DNA from: Parasphingopyxis marina
Lineage (GTDB): Bacteria > Pseudomonadota > Alphaproteobacteria > Sphingomonadales > Sphingomonadaceae
Assembly: GCF_014237875.1 (NCBI RefSeq)
Contig: NZ_JACJVJ010000002.1
Coordinates: 620,001 to 684,000 of the forward strand
DNA: 64,000 nt
Direction of reading: 5' to 3'
The position numbers and the translations under genes were made by a program. A model generated the notes under the pieces. It had not been told where the DNA came from. It worked only from the letters and a program-made list of their open reading frames with translations, and did not search any database. This document shows, piece after piece, positions 18,043-25,259 of this stretch (positions are counted from its first letter, which is position 1; each line of letters begins with the position of its first letter).

Positions 18043-18444
18043 TCAGTCGCTCCAGCGCCAGGCAGCGAGAACCGGCCAGCGCGGTGCGCCCGGCGTTTCG
18101 ACCGTGCGGCGCAGGCCAAGATCGGCATGGATGAAACCCGCGCCGCTATGGATGGCGAGGTGGAGCTGGCGCGCGCCGGGATCGAGCAAGAGCAGGCCCC
18201 CTGCCCCCACGGACGGCGCATCGATACGGCGCAGCCCGCTCGCTTCGATCCAGGTCGAAACATCGGGAAGCCGCTGGCCGCGCAGCGCATAGCCTTGCGG
18301 CAGGACCGGCGACGCCCCGGCGGCGCGATAGGCATGAGCAGCGAGCCCGACGCAATCGAGCCCCGTGGCGGGATCGCGCCCCTGGAAGCGAAACGGCGCG
18401 CCGATACAGCCCCGCGCCGCGCCGACAATGATGTCGCTGTCCAT
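18043..18444 (-). CDS. NlpC/P60-family GTA peptidase (gp14-like)
   Basis: This 133-residue cell-wall hydrolase is carried in the tail tip and is likely to open recipient or donor peptidoglycan. The catalytic Cys31 sits in TGLDCVGL; His95 (LHLAIHS) and His106 (FIHADLG) fit the rest of the triad. The ATG at 18444 shares one base with the stop of the hub gene (TGATG), which supports this start over a TTG one codon upstream. It ends three bases before the gp15 gene begins. Confidence 0.9.
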   Translation of the reverse strand: MDSDIIVGAARGCIGAPFRFQGRDPATGLDCVGLAAHAYRAAGASPVLPQGYALRGQRLPDVSTWIEASGLRRIDAPSVGAGGLLLLDPGARQLHLAIHSGAGFIHADLGLRRTVETPGAPRWPVLAAWRWSD

Positions 18445-19265
18445 CAACTCGCCCCCGGATAACGCGTGAGAAGGTCGTTGCCCGGCAGATGCGGCTCGCC
18501 CCGGAAATTCGCGCTATTGGCGAAGCGGCCCGCGCAAGTCGCGAATAGCTTGTCGCAGCCCTCGACGATCTCGACGAGCGTTCCGGTTTCCACCGGGAAG
18601 GCCACGGGATCGCGCAAGGTCAAACGGTTGCCCGCCGAGCGCAGGATGGCCGCGCCGAGCCCGCTATTCTCGCTGGTGAGCCAGCGCAGCCGGCCATAGC
18701 CATAGGCGTTGGTTTCGACGCTGGCGCTGGCGACATCGAAACTCGTTTCGTCGATGACGGCGGTTACGGTAGTGATCCGCGTGCGCGGCGCGAGATCGAC
18801 GCGGCAACGCCTATCGCCCAGCCGCGCCCGGCATTCGGGCGAGGTCAGCTCCACGACCGGCCGGTCGAGCTGGGCGACAGGGCCGCGCAATTCGGCGGTG
18901 AAAGCCCCGCCTTCCTGCGACACCGCGCCAAGCACGCCGCGGGCCAGCAGCAGTTGCTCTTCCTCGGGATCGTCCCAATCGACTGCGAACAGCCGGACCG
19001 ATGCGCCGTCCCATCGCCCGGAGGCGAGATCGGCCGCAGCGATGGCGTCGCTTGTCAAAGCGCCGACGACATCCATCGAACCGGCGTCGAAGCCATCGTT
19101 CAAGGTTATCGCCGACGGCAGCATCCCCGGCGCCGCGCGATAGACGATGCCGCCGATTTCCAGTGTGCGGTCATGCGTCGTGAAACCGATCGCGACGCCA
19201 TCGCGGCGCTGCAAGCGCCAGCAAAAGGCGACCGTGGTGACGGGCGCGTCGAGAAAAGCCGTCAT
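18444..19265 (-). CDS. GTA hub protein (gp13-like, DUF2163/phage BR0599 family)
   Basis: This baseplate hub component is related to RcGTA g13 and to the lambda gpL-type tail tip. LITHDRTLEIGG-like and MDVVGAL motifs mark the family (here TTHDRTLEIGGIVY near residue 29 and DAGSMDVVGAL near 60). Cys145 and Cys154 (PECRARLGDRRC) and Cys237 and Cys244 (GCDKLFATC) form two pairs positioned to bind an iron-sulfur cluster, as known for this family. Length is normal (273). It lies between the Dit-type fusion and the NlpC peptidase as in other GTAs. Confidence 0.9.
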   Translation of the reverse strand: MTAFLDAPVTTVAFCWRLQRRDGVAIGFTTHDRTLEIGGIVYRAAPGMLPSAITLNDGFDAGSMDVVGALTSDAIAAADLASGRWDGASVRLFAVDWDDPEEEQLLLARGVLGAVSQEGGAFTAELRGPVAQLDRPVVELTSPECRARLGDRRCRVDLAPRTRITTVTAVIDETSFDVASASVETNAYGYGRLRWLTSENSGLGAAILRSAGNRLTLRDPVAFPVETGTLVEIVEGCDKLFATCAGRFANSANFRGEPHLPGNDLLTRYPGAS

Positions 19266-19302
19266 GGGAATCTCCTCCTTCTCCCGCGAGCGGGAGAAGG
19301 AA

Positions 19303-21624
19303 TCATTGCCGCACCTCGATCAGCGGCACACGCGGGGCGTCCCCGGCCTGGAAGGTGGCGCGGCTGATCTCCAGCCGGTCTTCGGCAAAGCGGACCGGGA
19401 CGTCGAACAGATAGCCGGCGCGTATCTCCACCGTGTCGGCGGGCGCGGCATCGAAGACGATATCGCCGGCATCGAAAGTCCAGCCGTCCGGCTGTTCGAT
19501 ATCGTCGAGCGCGACGCGGACGCTGCCGGATATGGGCCGGGTGATCGGTCGCAGCTGCTGGTCGGCGACTTCCCCATAGCGCTTCACAAGCGGAAAACGG
19601 GTTGAAACGCCGTCGCCGATACCGAGAAACTGGTCGCCGGGATGCGGCGTCCCGGTCATGCCGTTCGAACTGTGATCGAAGGGATCGCGAAAACGGAAAG
19701 CGCGGGCCGCCCCCCGGCGGGCCCGGAAGAAGGCGATCAGCACGCCGACATCCTCTTCGGAGCGGACGCCCGGCCCCGCGTCGTAGCGCATCCGCGCGTC
19801 GGACCAGTCCGCATTGCGATGCTCGGCGCCCGATGCGGTCGTCACGATCGCGGTCGAGAAACCCGGCTCCGCCATCGCCTCGCGGCCCAGCGCCAGTGGA
19901 AAAACTTCGTCGTCGAAAGCCTGCACGGCATCCTCCTCGGGGGAATCGAAATGGGTGAATCCGTCGCGCGCGGCCTGGGGCAGCGCCCAGAAGAAGGTTT
20001 CGGCGGCACCGCGCGCCCTGCCAGCCTCGGCGGCGGCATCGATGGCGCGCCACTGCGCGTCCTCCTCGGCGGTGAGCACGAACCCCGCGAAATAATGCTG
20101 GCGGCTCTGCGGATAACCGAGCCGCGCCGTCATCGCAGCAATACCGCGCGCCGTCGCGCCGCTATTGCCGCTCGTCACCCAGTCATAATCCTCGAGCTGC
20201 AGGACATCGAACGCCGGATCGGCCCAGCCCGGCGGCACATTGGCGCGCTTCGCCTCGGGCGCGGCCTCGTCGAGCACGGTCGGCAGATAGACGAGCAGGT
20301 GCATCTCCGCCGCCGGGTAATCGTCCTTCACCTCCGCCGCAATCGCCGCCGTCGAGGCGGCCAGGATGGTGCCCGCCTGGTCCAGCATCGAAACCTGTTC
20401 CGGCGTCATCGCGCCCTTGACCGTCGGGATCGAGACGAGATTCTCGCCGAACGCCGACTGCGCATCGGCATCGTAGAGGCAGATGCGATCCGTGCCGTCG
20501 AGCATGATCCACCACCAGGGCTCGCCGATCTGGATCTTCACCGGCTGCCCGGCCGCGGCAAGGATGTCCGCGAATTCGCGCGCGGCCCGGGCGATATAGG
20601 TGACGACGGCAGGGCGCGCGGGCGTCAGCAGGGTCGAGGGCGGATCCCACAAGGTCAGCGCCGGATCGCCATTTTCCGCGCGCTGCTTCCAGCTGTCATA
20701 AACGACGCTGTCGAGCGCCTCGTAGGAGATGGAGAAGATCAGCGCATAGCCGAGCGCCTTGGCCCGCACGGCAAAATCTTCGTGCCACGCGATGCAGGCG
20801 GCGTTGAGCTTCTCGTCCGAAAGCTGAAGCCGCACGTTGCTGCCGACCCAGCGAAGCCGGTAGTAATGGCTCATCCCGACATAATGGTTGATGAGGTCGC
20901 GATAGCCGAGATGGAGCGCGCTCCGCAGCAGCCGCGCCGGCGTCTGGTTATAGGCGTCGTCATAGCCGGTCGCGATGCGCAGGCCATGTTCGGGCAGCAT
21001 CGTATCGCCGATCTTCAGGGTCGATGCCGGGCCGGTAGAGGCGATATCCTCGATCTCGACCCAGCCGGTGGCTTCCGAGGCGAATTGCGTGTCGGCGCCG
21101 GTATAGCCAGGCGGGATCAGCGAGATGAACAGCCGGTCGACATCCCCGGCCCAGACCGGATCGGCCTCGCCCGGCAGCAGGAAGCCGCCGTCGAGATCGT
21201 CGAAATCGAGCGTGATATCCGCGTCTTGGGTTGTGCCGCTCGCATAGTTCCAGAGCCGCACATACCAGGTGCGCGGGCTGCCACCCTCGTCGCGGCCTTC
21301 GATGGTCAAGGTCGGTCCGTCGACCGCGTCGAGCGGCATCACGCCGCCGGAGCGCCAATGGAAGGAGAGTCTGCAGCCGCGATAATCGCGCGCCGTTTCG
21401 TAGGCGAGCAGCGGATGATCCCATGCGTCGGCGCTGTCCCAGATCAGCCCGGCGAGATCGTCCGCCTTGTACCAGACCGCCTCGGCGCGCAGCGATTGCG
21501 GTCCGATAGTGACGACCGAGGCCATCATCGGCTGGGCGAAATTGACGGTCCAGAAGCGCGGATCGAACCGCTTGATATGGGCGAACTGCATCGCGTCGCC
21601 GGGCTGGGCGAGCCAATAGGGCAT
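19303..21624 (-). CDS. GTA distal tail protein (gp12/DUF2460) fused to a large TIM-barrel-like domain
   Basis: The C-terminal ~200 residues (from AEPGFSTAIV near 568, through FFRARRGAARAFRFRDPFDH, to PLIEVRQ) are the complete DUF2460/TIGR02217 distal tail protein. The preceding ~565 residues include a beta-rich N-terminal part (FWTVNFAQPMMASVV, GCRLSFHWRSGG). A glycosidase-like alpha/beta region follows with HYVGMSHYYRLRW, IQIGEPWWW, LEDYDWVTSG and HYFAGFVLT. RcGTA g12 is only the Dit part. Similar long proteins are, from memory, sometimes named non-contractile tail sheath proteins. The start MPYWLAQPG lies 14 bases after the tape-measure gene. Confidence 0.8.
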   Translation of the reverse strand: MPYWLAQPGDAMQFAHIKRFDPRFWTVNFAQPMMASVVTIGPQSLRAEAVWYKADDLAGLIWDSADAWDHPLLAYETARDYRGCRLSFHWRSGGVMPLDAVDGPTLTIEGRDEGGSPRTWYVRLWNYASGTTQDADITLDFDDLDGGFLLPGEADPVWAGDVDRLFISLIPPGYTGADTQFASEATGWVEIEDIASTGPASTLKIGDTMLPEHGLRIATGYDDAYNQTPARLLRSALHLGYRDLINHYVGMSHYYRLRWVGSNVRLQLSDEKLNAACIAWHEDFAVRAKALGYALIFSISYEALDSVVYDSWKQRAENGDPALTLWDPPSTLLTPARPAVVTYIARAAREFADILAAAGQPVKIQIGEPWWWIMLDGTDRICLYDADAQSAFGENLVSIPTVKGAMTPEQVSMLDQAGTILAASTAAIAAEVKDDYPAAEMHLLVYLPTVLDEAAPEAKRANVPPGWADPAFDVLQLEDYDWVTSGNSGATARGIAAMTARLGYPQSRQHYFAGFVLTAEEDAQWRAIDAAAEAGRARGAAETFFWALPQAARDGFTHFDSPEEDAVQAFDDEVFPLALGREAMAEPGFSTAIVTTASGAEHRNADWSDARMRYDAGPGVRSEEDVGVLIAFFRARRGAARAFRFRDPFDHSSNGMTGTPHPGDQFLGIGDGVSTRFPLVKRYGEVADQQLRPITRPISGSVRVALDDIEQPDGWTFDAGDIVFDAAPADTVEIRAGYLFDVPVRFAEDRLEISRATFQAGDAPRVPLIEVRQ

Positions 21625-21638
21625 GGCCTTCGCTTTCC

Positions 21639-22217
21639 TTAGAAACTGCGTTCGAGCGCCCGGCGGACATCGCGGGCGATCTGACGGCCCGAACGGGCGA
21701 GCGCCTCGGGCTCCCGGCCTTCGGGCGCGTTGAGGGTGATCGAGACGCGGACGTCGCGGCCCGGCGCCGCGGACGGCGTTTCGATGCGTCCGCTCGCCGT
21801 CGGCACGAACAGTTCGGGCCCGCGCTCACCGACCCGGTAGGCGCGTCCGGGCGAAACCGGTCCGCCAGCCGCCCGTCCCGGCACGCCGAGAAAGGCCGAG
21901 GCGAGCTGTGTGCCTATCGCGAGCAACCCGCCCTGCAATCCGCCGCCGCCCTTGCCTCCGAAAGCGCTGTCGAGCCCGGTACGGATCGAGGCCCCGGCGA
22001 TTTCGCTCAGGATCGCGAGCGCGGTGCGTTTCAGATCCTCGAAACCGAACTTGCCGGTGCGGACGGCACGCAGCAATGCGCTCTCGATCCTGCGCCCGGC
22101 AATATCGGCCGCGCCGCCGAGACCGTCGGTGAGCGTGCGCCGCATCTCCTCGACATCGCGGCGAAAGGCCCGGCTATCGGCGCGCACGGTTGCGAGCGGG
22201 ATTTCGAAATCATCCAT
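21639..22217 (-). CDS. GTA tail tape-measure protein (gp11-like)
   Basis: This short 192-residue tape-measure protein sets the tail length and is close in size to RcGTA g11. The N-terminal helix has RADSRAFRRDVEEMRRTL, the middle has GFEDLKRTALAILSEIAG, and the conserved GGPVSPGRAYRVGERGPELF loop lies near residue 118, a hallmark of tape-measure C termini. The small size implies a very short tail. It overlaps the gp10.1 gene by eight bases. Confidence 0.88.
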   Translation of the reverse strand: MDDFEIPLATVRADSRAFRRDVEEMRRTLTDGLGGAADIAGRRIESALLRAVRTGKFGFEDLKRTALAILSEIAGASIRTGLDSAFGGKGGGGLQGGLLAIGTQLASAFLGVPGRAAGGPVSPGRAYRVGERGPELFVPTASGRIETPSAAPGRDVRVSITLNAPEGREPEALARSGRQIARDVRRALERSF

Positions 22218-22413
22218 CGGGATATTGCTCCATCAGCCGGGCGAAATCGCCGGGCGCCAGCGGATCGCCTTCAGGCTCTTCCCCGCGCATTGCGGCAAAG
22301 ATCGCCGCCAGTTCGGCCGGCGTCGCCGCCCAGAAATCGGCCGGTCGCCAGCAGAAAAGCATGGCGGACAGGCCGGCGAGCCGCCGCGCCGCGACCGCAA
22401 ATGTATCGCTCAC
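22210..22413 (-). CDS. GTA tail assembly chaperone (gp10.1-like)
   Basis: This 67-residue protein of the TIGR02216/phage TAC family holds the typical pattern of a short helix, then FCWRPADFWAATPAEL (residues ~20-35), then a second helix. Such proteins pair with gp10 to load the tape measure during tail assembly. It overlaps gp10 upstream by four bases (ATGA) and gp11 downstream by eight. Confidence 0.87.
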   Translation of the reverse strand: MSDTFAVAARRLAGLSAMLFCWRPADFWAATPAELAAIFAAMRGEEPEGDPLAPGDFARLMEQYPDG

Positions 22414-22730
22414 CGCCCTTGCAGGATCTGCGCGAGCAAGGTCTTCAGCGCGGGCATAGCCGCCGCGAACCCCTGCCCCGCCACCGCCTCGCCGAACCGT
22501 TCGCGGGTCAATGCCTCGGGCCGGTCGGCCAGGCAGTGCCAGAACAGCGTGACGATCTCGGCGAGCCTCAGCTGCCCCTCCGCCGCCCTTTCGACGAGCG
22601 CGAACAGCGGGCCGAGCTCCTCCTCGGCCGCGACCAGCGCGGCGAAACTCGGCCGCAGCAGGAGCGTTTCTCCAGCGGCGACAATCGCCGCCTCGCCGCG
22701 AACCGGATTGGCCGATGCACCGTCATTCAT
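22410..22730 (-). CDS. GTA gp10 family tail assembly protein
   Basis: This 106-residue member of the GTA_gp10/DUF3356 family has the pattern NPVRGEAAIVAAGE, LLLRPSFAALVAAEEELG and LTRERFGEAV. It is thought to act as a tail chaperone with gp10.1. The ATG at 22730 (MNDGASANPVRGE) is chosen over an earlier start because it matches the family start; the longer frame would reach into the divergent plus-strand gene at 22792. It is separated from gp9 by that inserted gene. Confidence 0.85.
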   Translation of the reverse strand: MNDGASANPVRGEAAIVAAGETLLLRPSFAALVAAEEELGPLFALVERAAEGQLRLAEIVTLFWHCLADRPEALTRERFGEAVAGQGFAAAMPALKTLLAQILQGR

Positions 22731-22791
22731 CGCATGCTTCCTTGTTTCTGTATTCCGCCGGGCATATCGCTCAGGCACCGAGGAGATCCCG

Positions 22792-23391
22792 ATGACCAGT
22801 TCGCTTTCCCGCCGCACCCTGTTGTCCGCCCTGCCGATCGCCGGGATCGCCGGCGTCCATGCGCGCCTCGCCGCCCAGGCGGTGGACGCAGCGCCCGCCG
22901 CCGCGCCGGCCCGCGGCGCGGTCTATCGCGTCAACGACGAGACGGTGATCATCTCGGCCGCCCGTTCGATCGTCGACGAGGACACGGTCGGCGCGCTGAT
23001 CACCGTCGACGAAGCCGGCCATCCGCGCAGCCGTTCGGTCGGCGTGTCCGCGCCCGATTATGACATGGCGATGTGGATCGCGACCCATCCCGATACCCGA
23101 AAAGTCGCCCAGCTCCGCGCCAATCAGCGCGCGACCCTCTATTTCAGCGACGATGCGCAATATTATTATGCAAGCTTCATGGGCCGCGCCACCGTCCATA
23201 CCGACGAGGAAACGCTGCGCGCGAACATCTTCTACGAAGGTGCCGATCTCGACGAATTCTGGCCGGACTTCCCCGCCAACACGGCGATGATCCGCTTCGT
23301 GCCCGACTGGCTCGAAGTCGCGGGCCACGGGATCCCGGTGAGCCCCGACAATTGGCAACCCCAGGGCGTGGTGCTGAACGGCGAAGGCTAG
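22792..23391 (+). CDS. Tat-exported pyridoxamine 5'-phosphate oxidase-like flavin protein inserted in the GTA cluster
   Basis: A 199-residue protein with a twin-arginine signal (SRRTLLSALPIAG, Arg7-Arg8) and a cut near AAQA. The mature part is a split-barrel flavin-binding domain of the general stress/PNPOx type, with GALITVDEAGHPRSRSV, MWIATHPDTRKVAQLRAN and RATLYFSD. It probably binds FMN or a related cofactor in the periplasm. It is on the opposite strand between gp10 and gp9 and is not a phage family, so it looks like an insertion of a host gene. GGAGATCCCG supplies the ribosome binding site. Confidence 0.83.
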   Translation: MTSSLSRRTLLSALPIAGIAGVHARLAAQAVDAAPAAAPARGAVYRVNDETVIISAARSIVDEDTVGALITVDEAGHPRSRSVGVSAPDYDMAMWIATHPDTRKVAQLRANQRATLYFSDDAQYYYASFMGRATVHTDEETLRANIFYEGADLDEFWPDFPANTAMIRFVPDWLEVAGHGIPVSPDNWQPQGVVLNGEG

Positions 23392-23406
23392 AGGCCCGCC
23401 AGCGCC

Positions 23407-23814
23407 TTAGAGGCTCGCGACGGGGCCCGAGCTTTCCAGCGCCAGCGTGTAGTTGCGCTCGCCATTATAGTCGCCGGCATAGTCGAGCCGGGCGATCAGG
23501 AAGCTGCCCTGCATCCGCTCCCCGCTTTCGAAGCTGAGCTCGTAATCGTCGAGCGCGCCGGCCAGCGCATTGTTCTTGAGCCGCGTCTCGGCGGCGGACC
23601 CGGTAAAGATGCCCGCCCCGGTCACCGAGACCGAGCGCACGCCCGCGCCCGAAAGCAATTCGCGCCAGCCCCCGCTATCCTTGTTGGTGACGACCACCGG
23701 CTCGCCGTTGATCGAGAGCTGCGTCGTGCGCATCCCCGCGACCGTGCTGTATGTGGGCGGTCCACCGCCATCGCCGACCTTGAGCAAGAAGGCCGAACCT
23801 TTTTCCGCTGCCAT
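23407..23814 (-). CDS. GTA major tail tube protein (gp9-like)
   Basis: This 135-residue tail tube subunit (TIGR02126 type) shows AAEKGSAFLLKVGDG, TTQLSINGEPVVVTNKDS, GWRELLSGAGVRSVSVTGAG and FESGERMQGSFLIARLDYAG in family order. The ATG at 23814 gives the normal start; longer frames run through gp8. It lies 19 bases after gp8. The convergent plus-strand insert ends 15 bases past its stop. Confidence 0.92.
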   Translation of the reverse strand: MAAEKGSAFLLKVGDGGGPPTYSTVAGMRTTQLSINGEPVVVTNKDSGGWRELLSGAGVRSVSVTGAGIFTGSAAETRLKNNALAGALDDYELSFESGERMQGSFLIARLDYAGDYNGERNYTLALESSGPVASL

Positions 23815-23833
23815 GATGTTTCTCCTTGAAAAG

Positions 23834-24226
23834 TCACGCGGCGAGCATCCGCGCCCGCCATTCGATCGAGGCCGTCCACGGCCCCTCGGTCCTGAGGATA
23901 CGGCTGCGTTGGAGCGCGAGGCTGACGATGCGCCAGCCCTCGATATCGCGGGGCATCGCGGCGACCGCCGCCTCGGCCTCTTCGGCGAGGCTTCCCAGCC
24001 GCTCGGCCCGCTCCGCCTCCTCGCGCACCAGCACGGCGAAGCGGATCTCGCGGCCCGCCTCGGTCTTGGTGCTCCAGTCGATCGAGGCGATCTCGCCGAG
24101 CAGCACAAAGGGCGGCGTCGCCCGGCCCGGCGGCGTCAGGTAGATACCGTTCACCTGGCCCCGCAGCGGCGCATGATCCTGCAGCGCGACGAGCACCGCT
24201 GCGGCGAGCGCGATCCCGGCGCTCAT
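23834..24226 (-). CDS. GTA tail terminator protein (gp8-like, DUF3168)
   Basis: This 130-residue DUF3168 protein acts at the head-proximal end of the tail. Typical features are the N-terminal helix MSAGIALAAAVLVALQ, then YLTPPGRATPPFVLLGE and WSTKTEAGREIRFAV, and a C-terminal helix followed by GPWTASIEWRARM. The ATG at 24226 overlaps the adaptor gene stop by four bases (ATGA). Confidence 0.9.
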   Translation of the reverse strand: MSAGIALAAAVLVALQDHAPLRGQVNGIYLTPPGRATPPFVLLGEIASIDWSTKTEAGREIRFAVLVREEAERAERLGSLAEEAEAAVAAMPRDIEGWRIVSLALQRSRILRTEGPWTASIEWRARMLAA

Positions 24227-24765
24227 CGCAACACCATCCGGCGCCACGGCCGCCACAAGGCCGCGATGGCGGCGGGCGGGCCCTGCTCGCCCGGATCGTC
24301 GCGATGGGCGAAGAGATGCGCGACGAGGCGGATGATGCCCTGGCGCAAAGGCTCGGGCACCGCGTTCCAGTCCGGCCCCATGCCGGCGCTGTAGGTCACG
24401 GTCACGCGCCGCGCGGTGCCCGGCGATGTCACCCGCACCCAGCCATCGCCATTGCCGTCGATATCGATGGCATAGGCTTCGACCGGCAGCGCGAAGGACG
24501 CGCCCTCCTCGGAAACGCCGGACGCCGCCGTGATCGCCGAGACCGGCGTCAGACTCAGCCGCCGCCATTCGCTCGACACGGGGATCGTCTCCTCCGCCTC
24601 GCGCGTCAGCAGCGCCTGGCCGACGAACCGTTCGCAGACCTGCGTCGCCGAGCGGATCAGCCCGGCGAGCAGCGCGTCGTCCTCGTCCTGCGCGATCCGC
24701 AGATAGGCCTTGGTTTCGTCCAACGCGACCGGGGCGAGCGCGGGGATCGCTTCCACCGCGCGCAT
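24223..24765 (-). CDS. GTA head-tail connector/adaptor (gp6-like)
   Basis: This 180-residue protein of the phage gp6/phi-E125 gp8 family forms the adaptor ring under the portal. The N-terminal LDETKAYLRIAQDEDDALL, the ATQVCERFVGQALL helix and the C-terminal YSAGMGPDWNAVPEPLRQGI are characteristic. The ATG at 24765 shares a base with the upstream stop. The small gp7 stopper that follows g6 in Rhodobacter is not seen between this gene and gp8. Confidence 0.9.
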   Translation of the reverse strand: MRAVEAIPALAPVALDETKAYLRIAQDEDDALLAGLIRSATQVCERFVGQALLTREAEETIPVSSEWRRLSLTPVSAITAASGVSEEGASFALPVEAYAIDIDGNGDGWVRVTSPGTARRVTVTYSAGMGPDWNAVPEPLRQGIIRLVAHLFAHRDDPGEQGPPAAIAALWRPWRRMVLR

Positions 24766-25046
24766 CACCTCTCCTCCACGCGGATCACGACCGAGCCATC
24801 GTCGCTGCGGCCATCCGAAAGGGCGATCTGGCACCGCGCGCGATAAACCTGTCCGGGCACGCCGCCGGAAAATTGCGCGCCGGTTTCGCCGCCATCGATG
24901 AAAGGCGCGGCGGCGGCGATGCCGCCCGGCTCGTCGGGTTCGACGGTCCAGTCGGCGGACGCGATCGCCGCGCCGTCGAGCACCGTCACCGGCCAGGCGA
25001 TGGTGTAGCTGAGGACCGCGTCGGGGTCCTTGAATATGGGGGTCAT
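24765..25046 (-). CDS. Phage fibre-tail adaptor-like small protein
   Basis: This 93-residue beta-rich protein starts with MTPIFKDPDAVLSYTIAWPV and ends in GVPGQVYRARCQIALSDGRS and VVIRVEER. The pattern KDP..VL.Y.IdW and GG..G..Y.....i.t..GR resembles small phage proteins annotated as fibre-tail adaptors. In this cluster it precedes the gp6 adaptor. Its role is inferred from family resemblance and place only; it might replace the missing gp7 stopper. Confidence 0.65.
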   Translation of the reverse strand: MTPIFKDPDAVLSYTIAWPVTVLDGAAIASADWTVEPDEPGGIAAAAPFIDGGETGAQFSGGVPGQVYRARCQIALSDGRSDDGSVVIRVEER

Positions 25047-25150
25047 GATGGGCTCCCGCGAAGGGATGAAAAGGAAAGCGCCGCGCCCCGAGGAAGGGGG
25101 ACAACGGGGCGCGGCGCGGGCGGGAAAGCCAAGGCTCTCCCGCCGTCCCC

Positions 25151-25244
25151 GTCATCCTGACGAAGGTCAGGATCCATTGGCGCAGCCCATGCGATCGGAT
25201 CGCCACGGATCGGCCAATGGATGCTGAATCAAGTTCAGCATGAC
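25151..25244. repeat. REP-like double-hairpin element between capsid and adaptor genes
   Basis: Left arm 25151-25180 begins GTCATCCTGAC and ends CCATTGG. Right arm 25214-25244 begins CCAATGGAT and ends CAGCATGAC. The arms are imperfect inverted copies of each other, and each one alone folds into a small hairpin (TCCTGAC-gaa-GGTCAGGA and GCTGAAT-caa-GTTCAGC). The layout is that of a REP doublet (REPIN-like) scattered intergenically. It lies just after the capsid gene and could stabilise or separate transcripts. Confidence 0.7.
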
Positions 25245-25259
25245 GGAAGTCGGGAAGGA

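Noticed and set aside
19642-21642. Long plus-strand open frame (666 codons) opposite the Dit fusion gene
   Set aside because: High-GC antisense shadow: rich in Arg, His and Gly, no family pattern, while the minus strand encodes recognisable tail protein motifs and overlaps its neighbours in operon fashion. The same reasoning removes long antisense frames at 271-1353, 3158-4621, 8692-10434, 16331-18292, 25221-26561, 30822-32432, 35820-38189 and 42087-43133.
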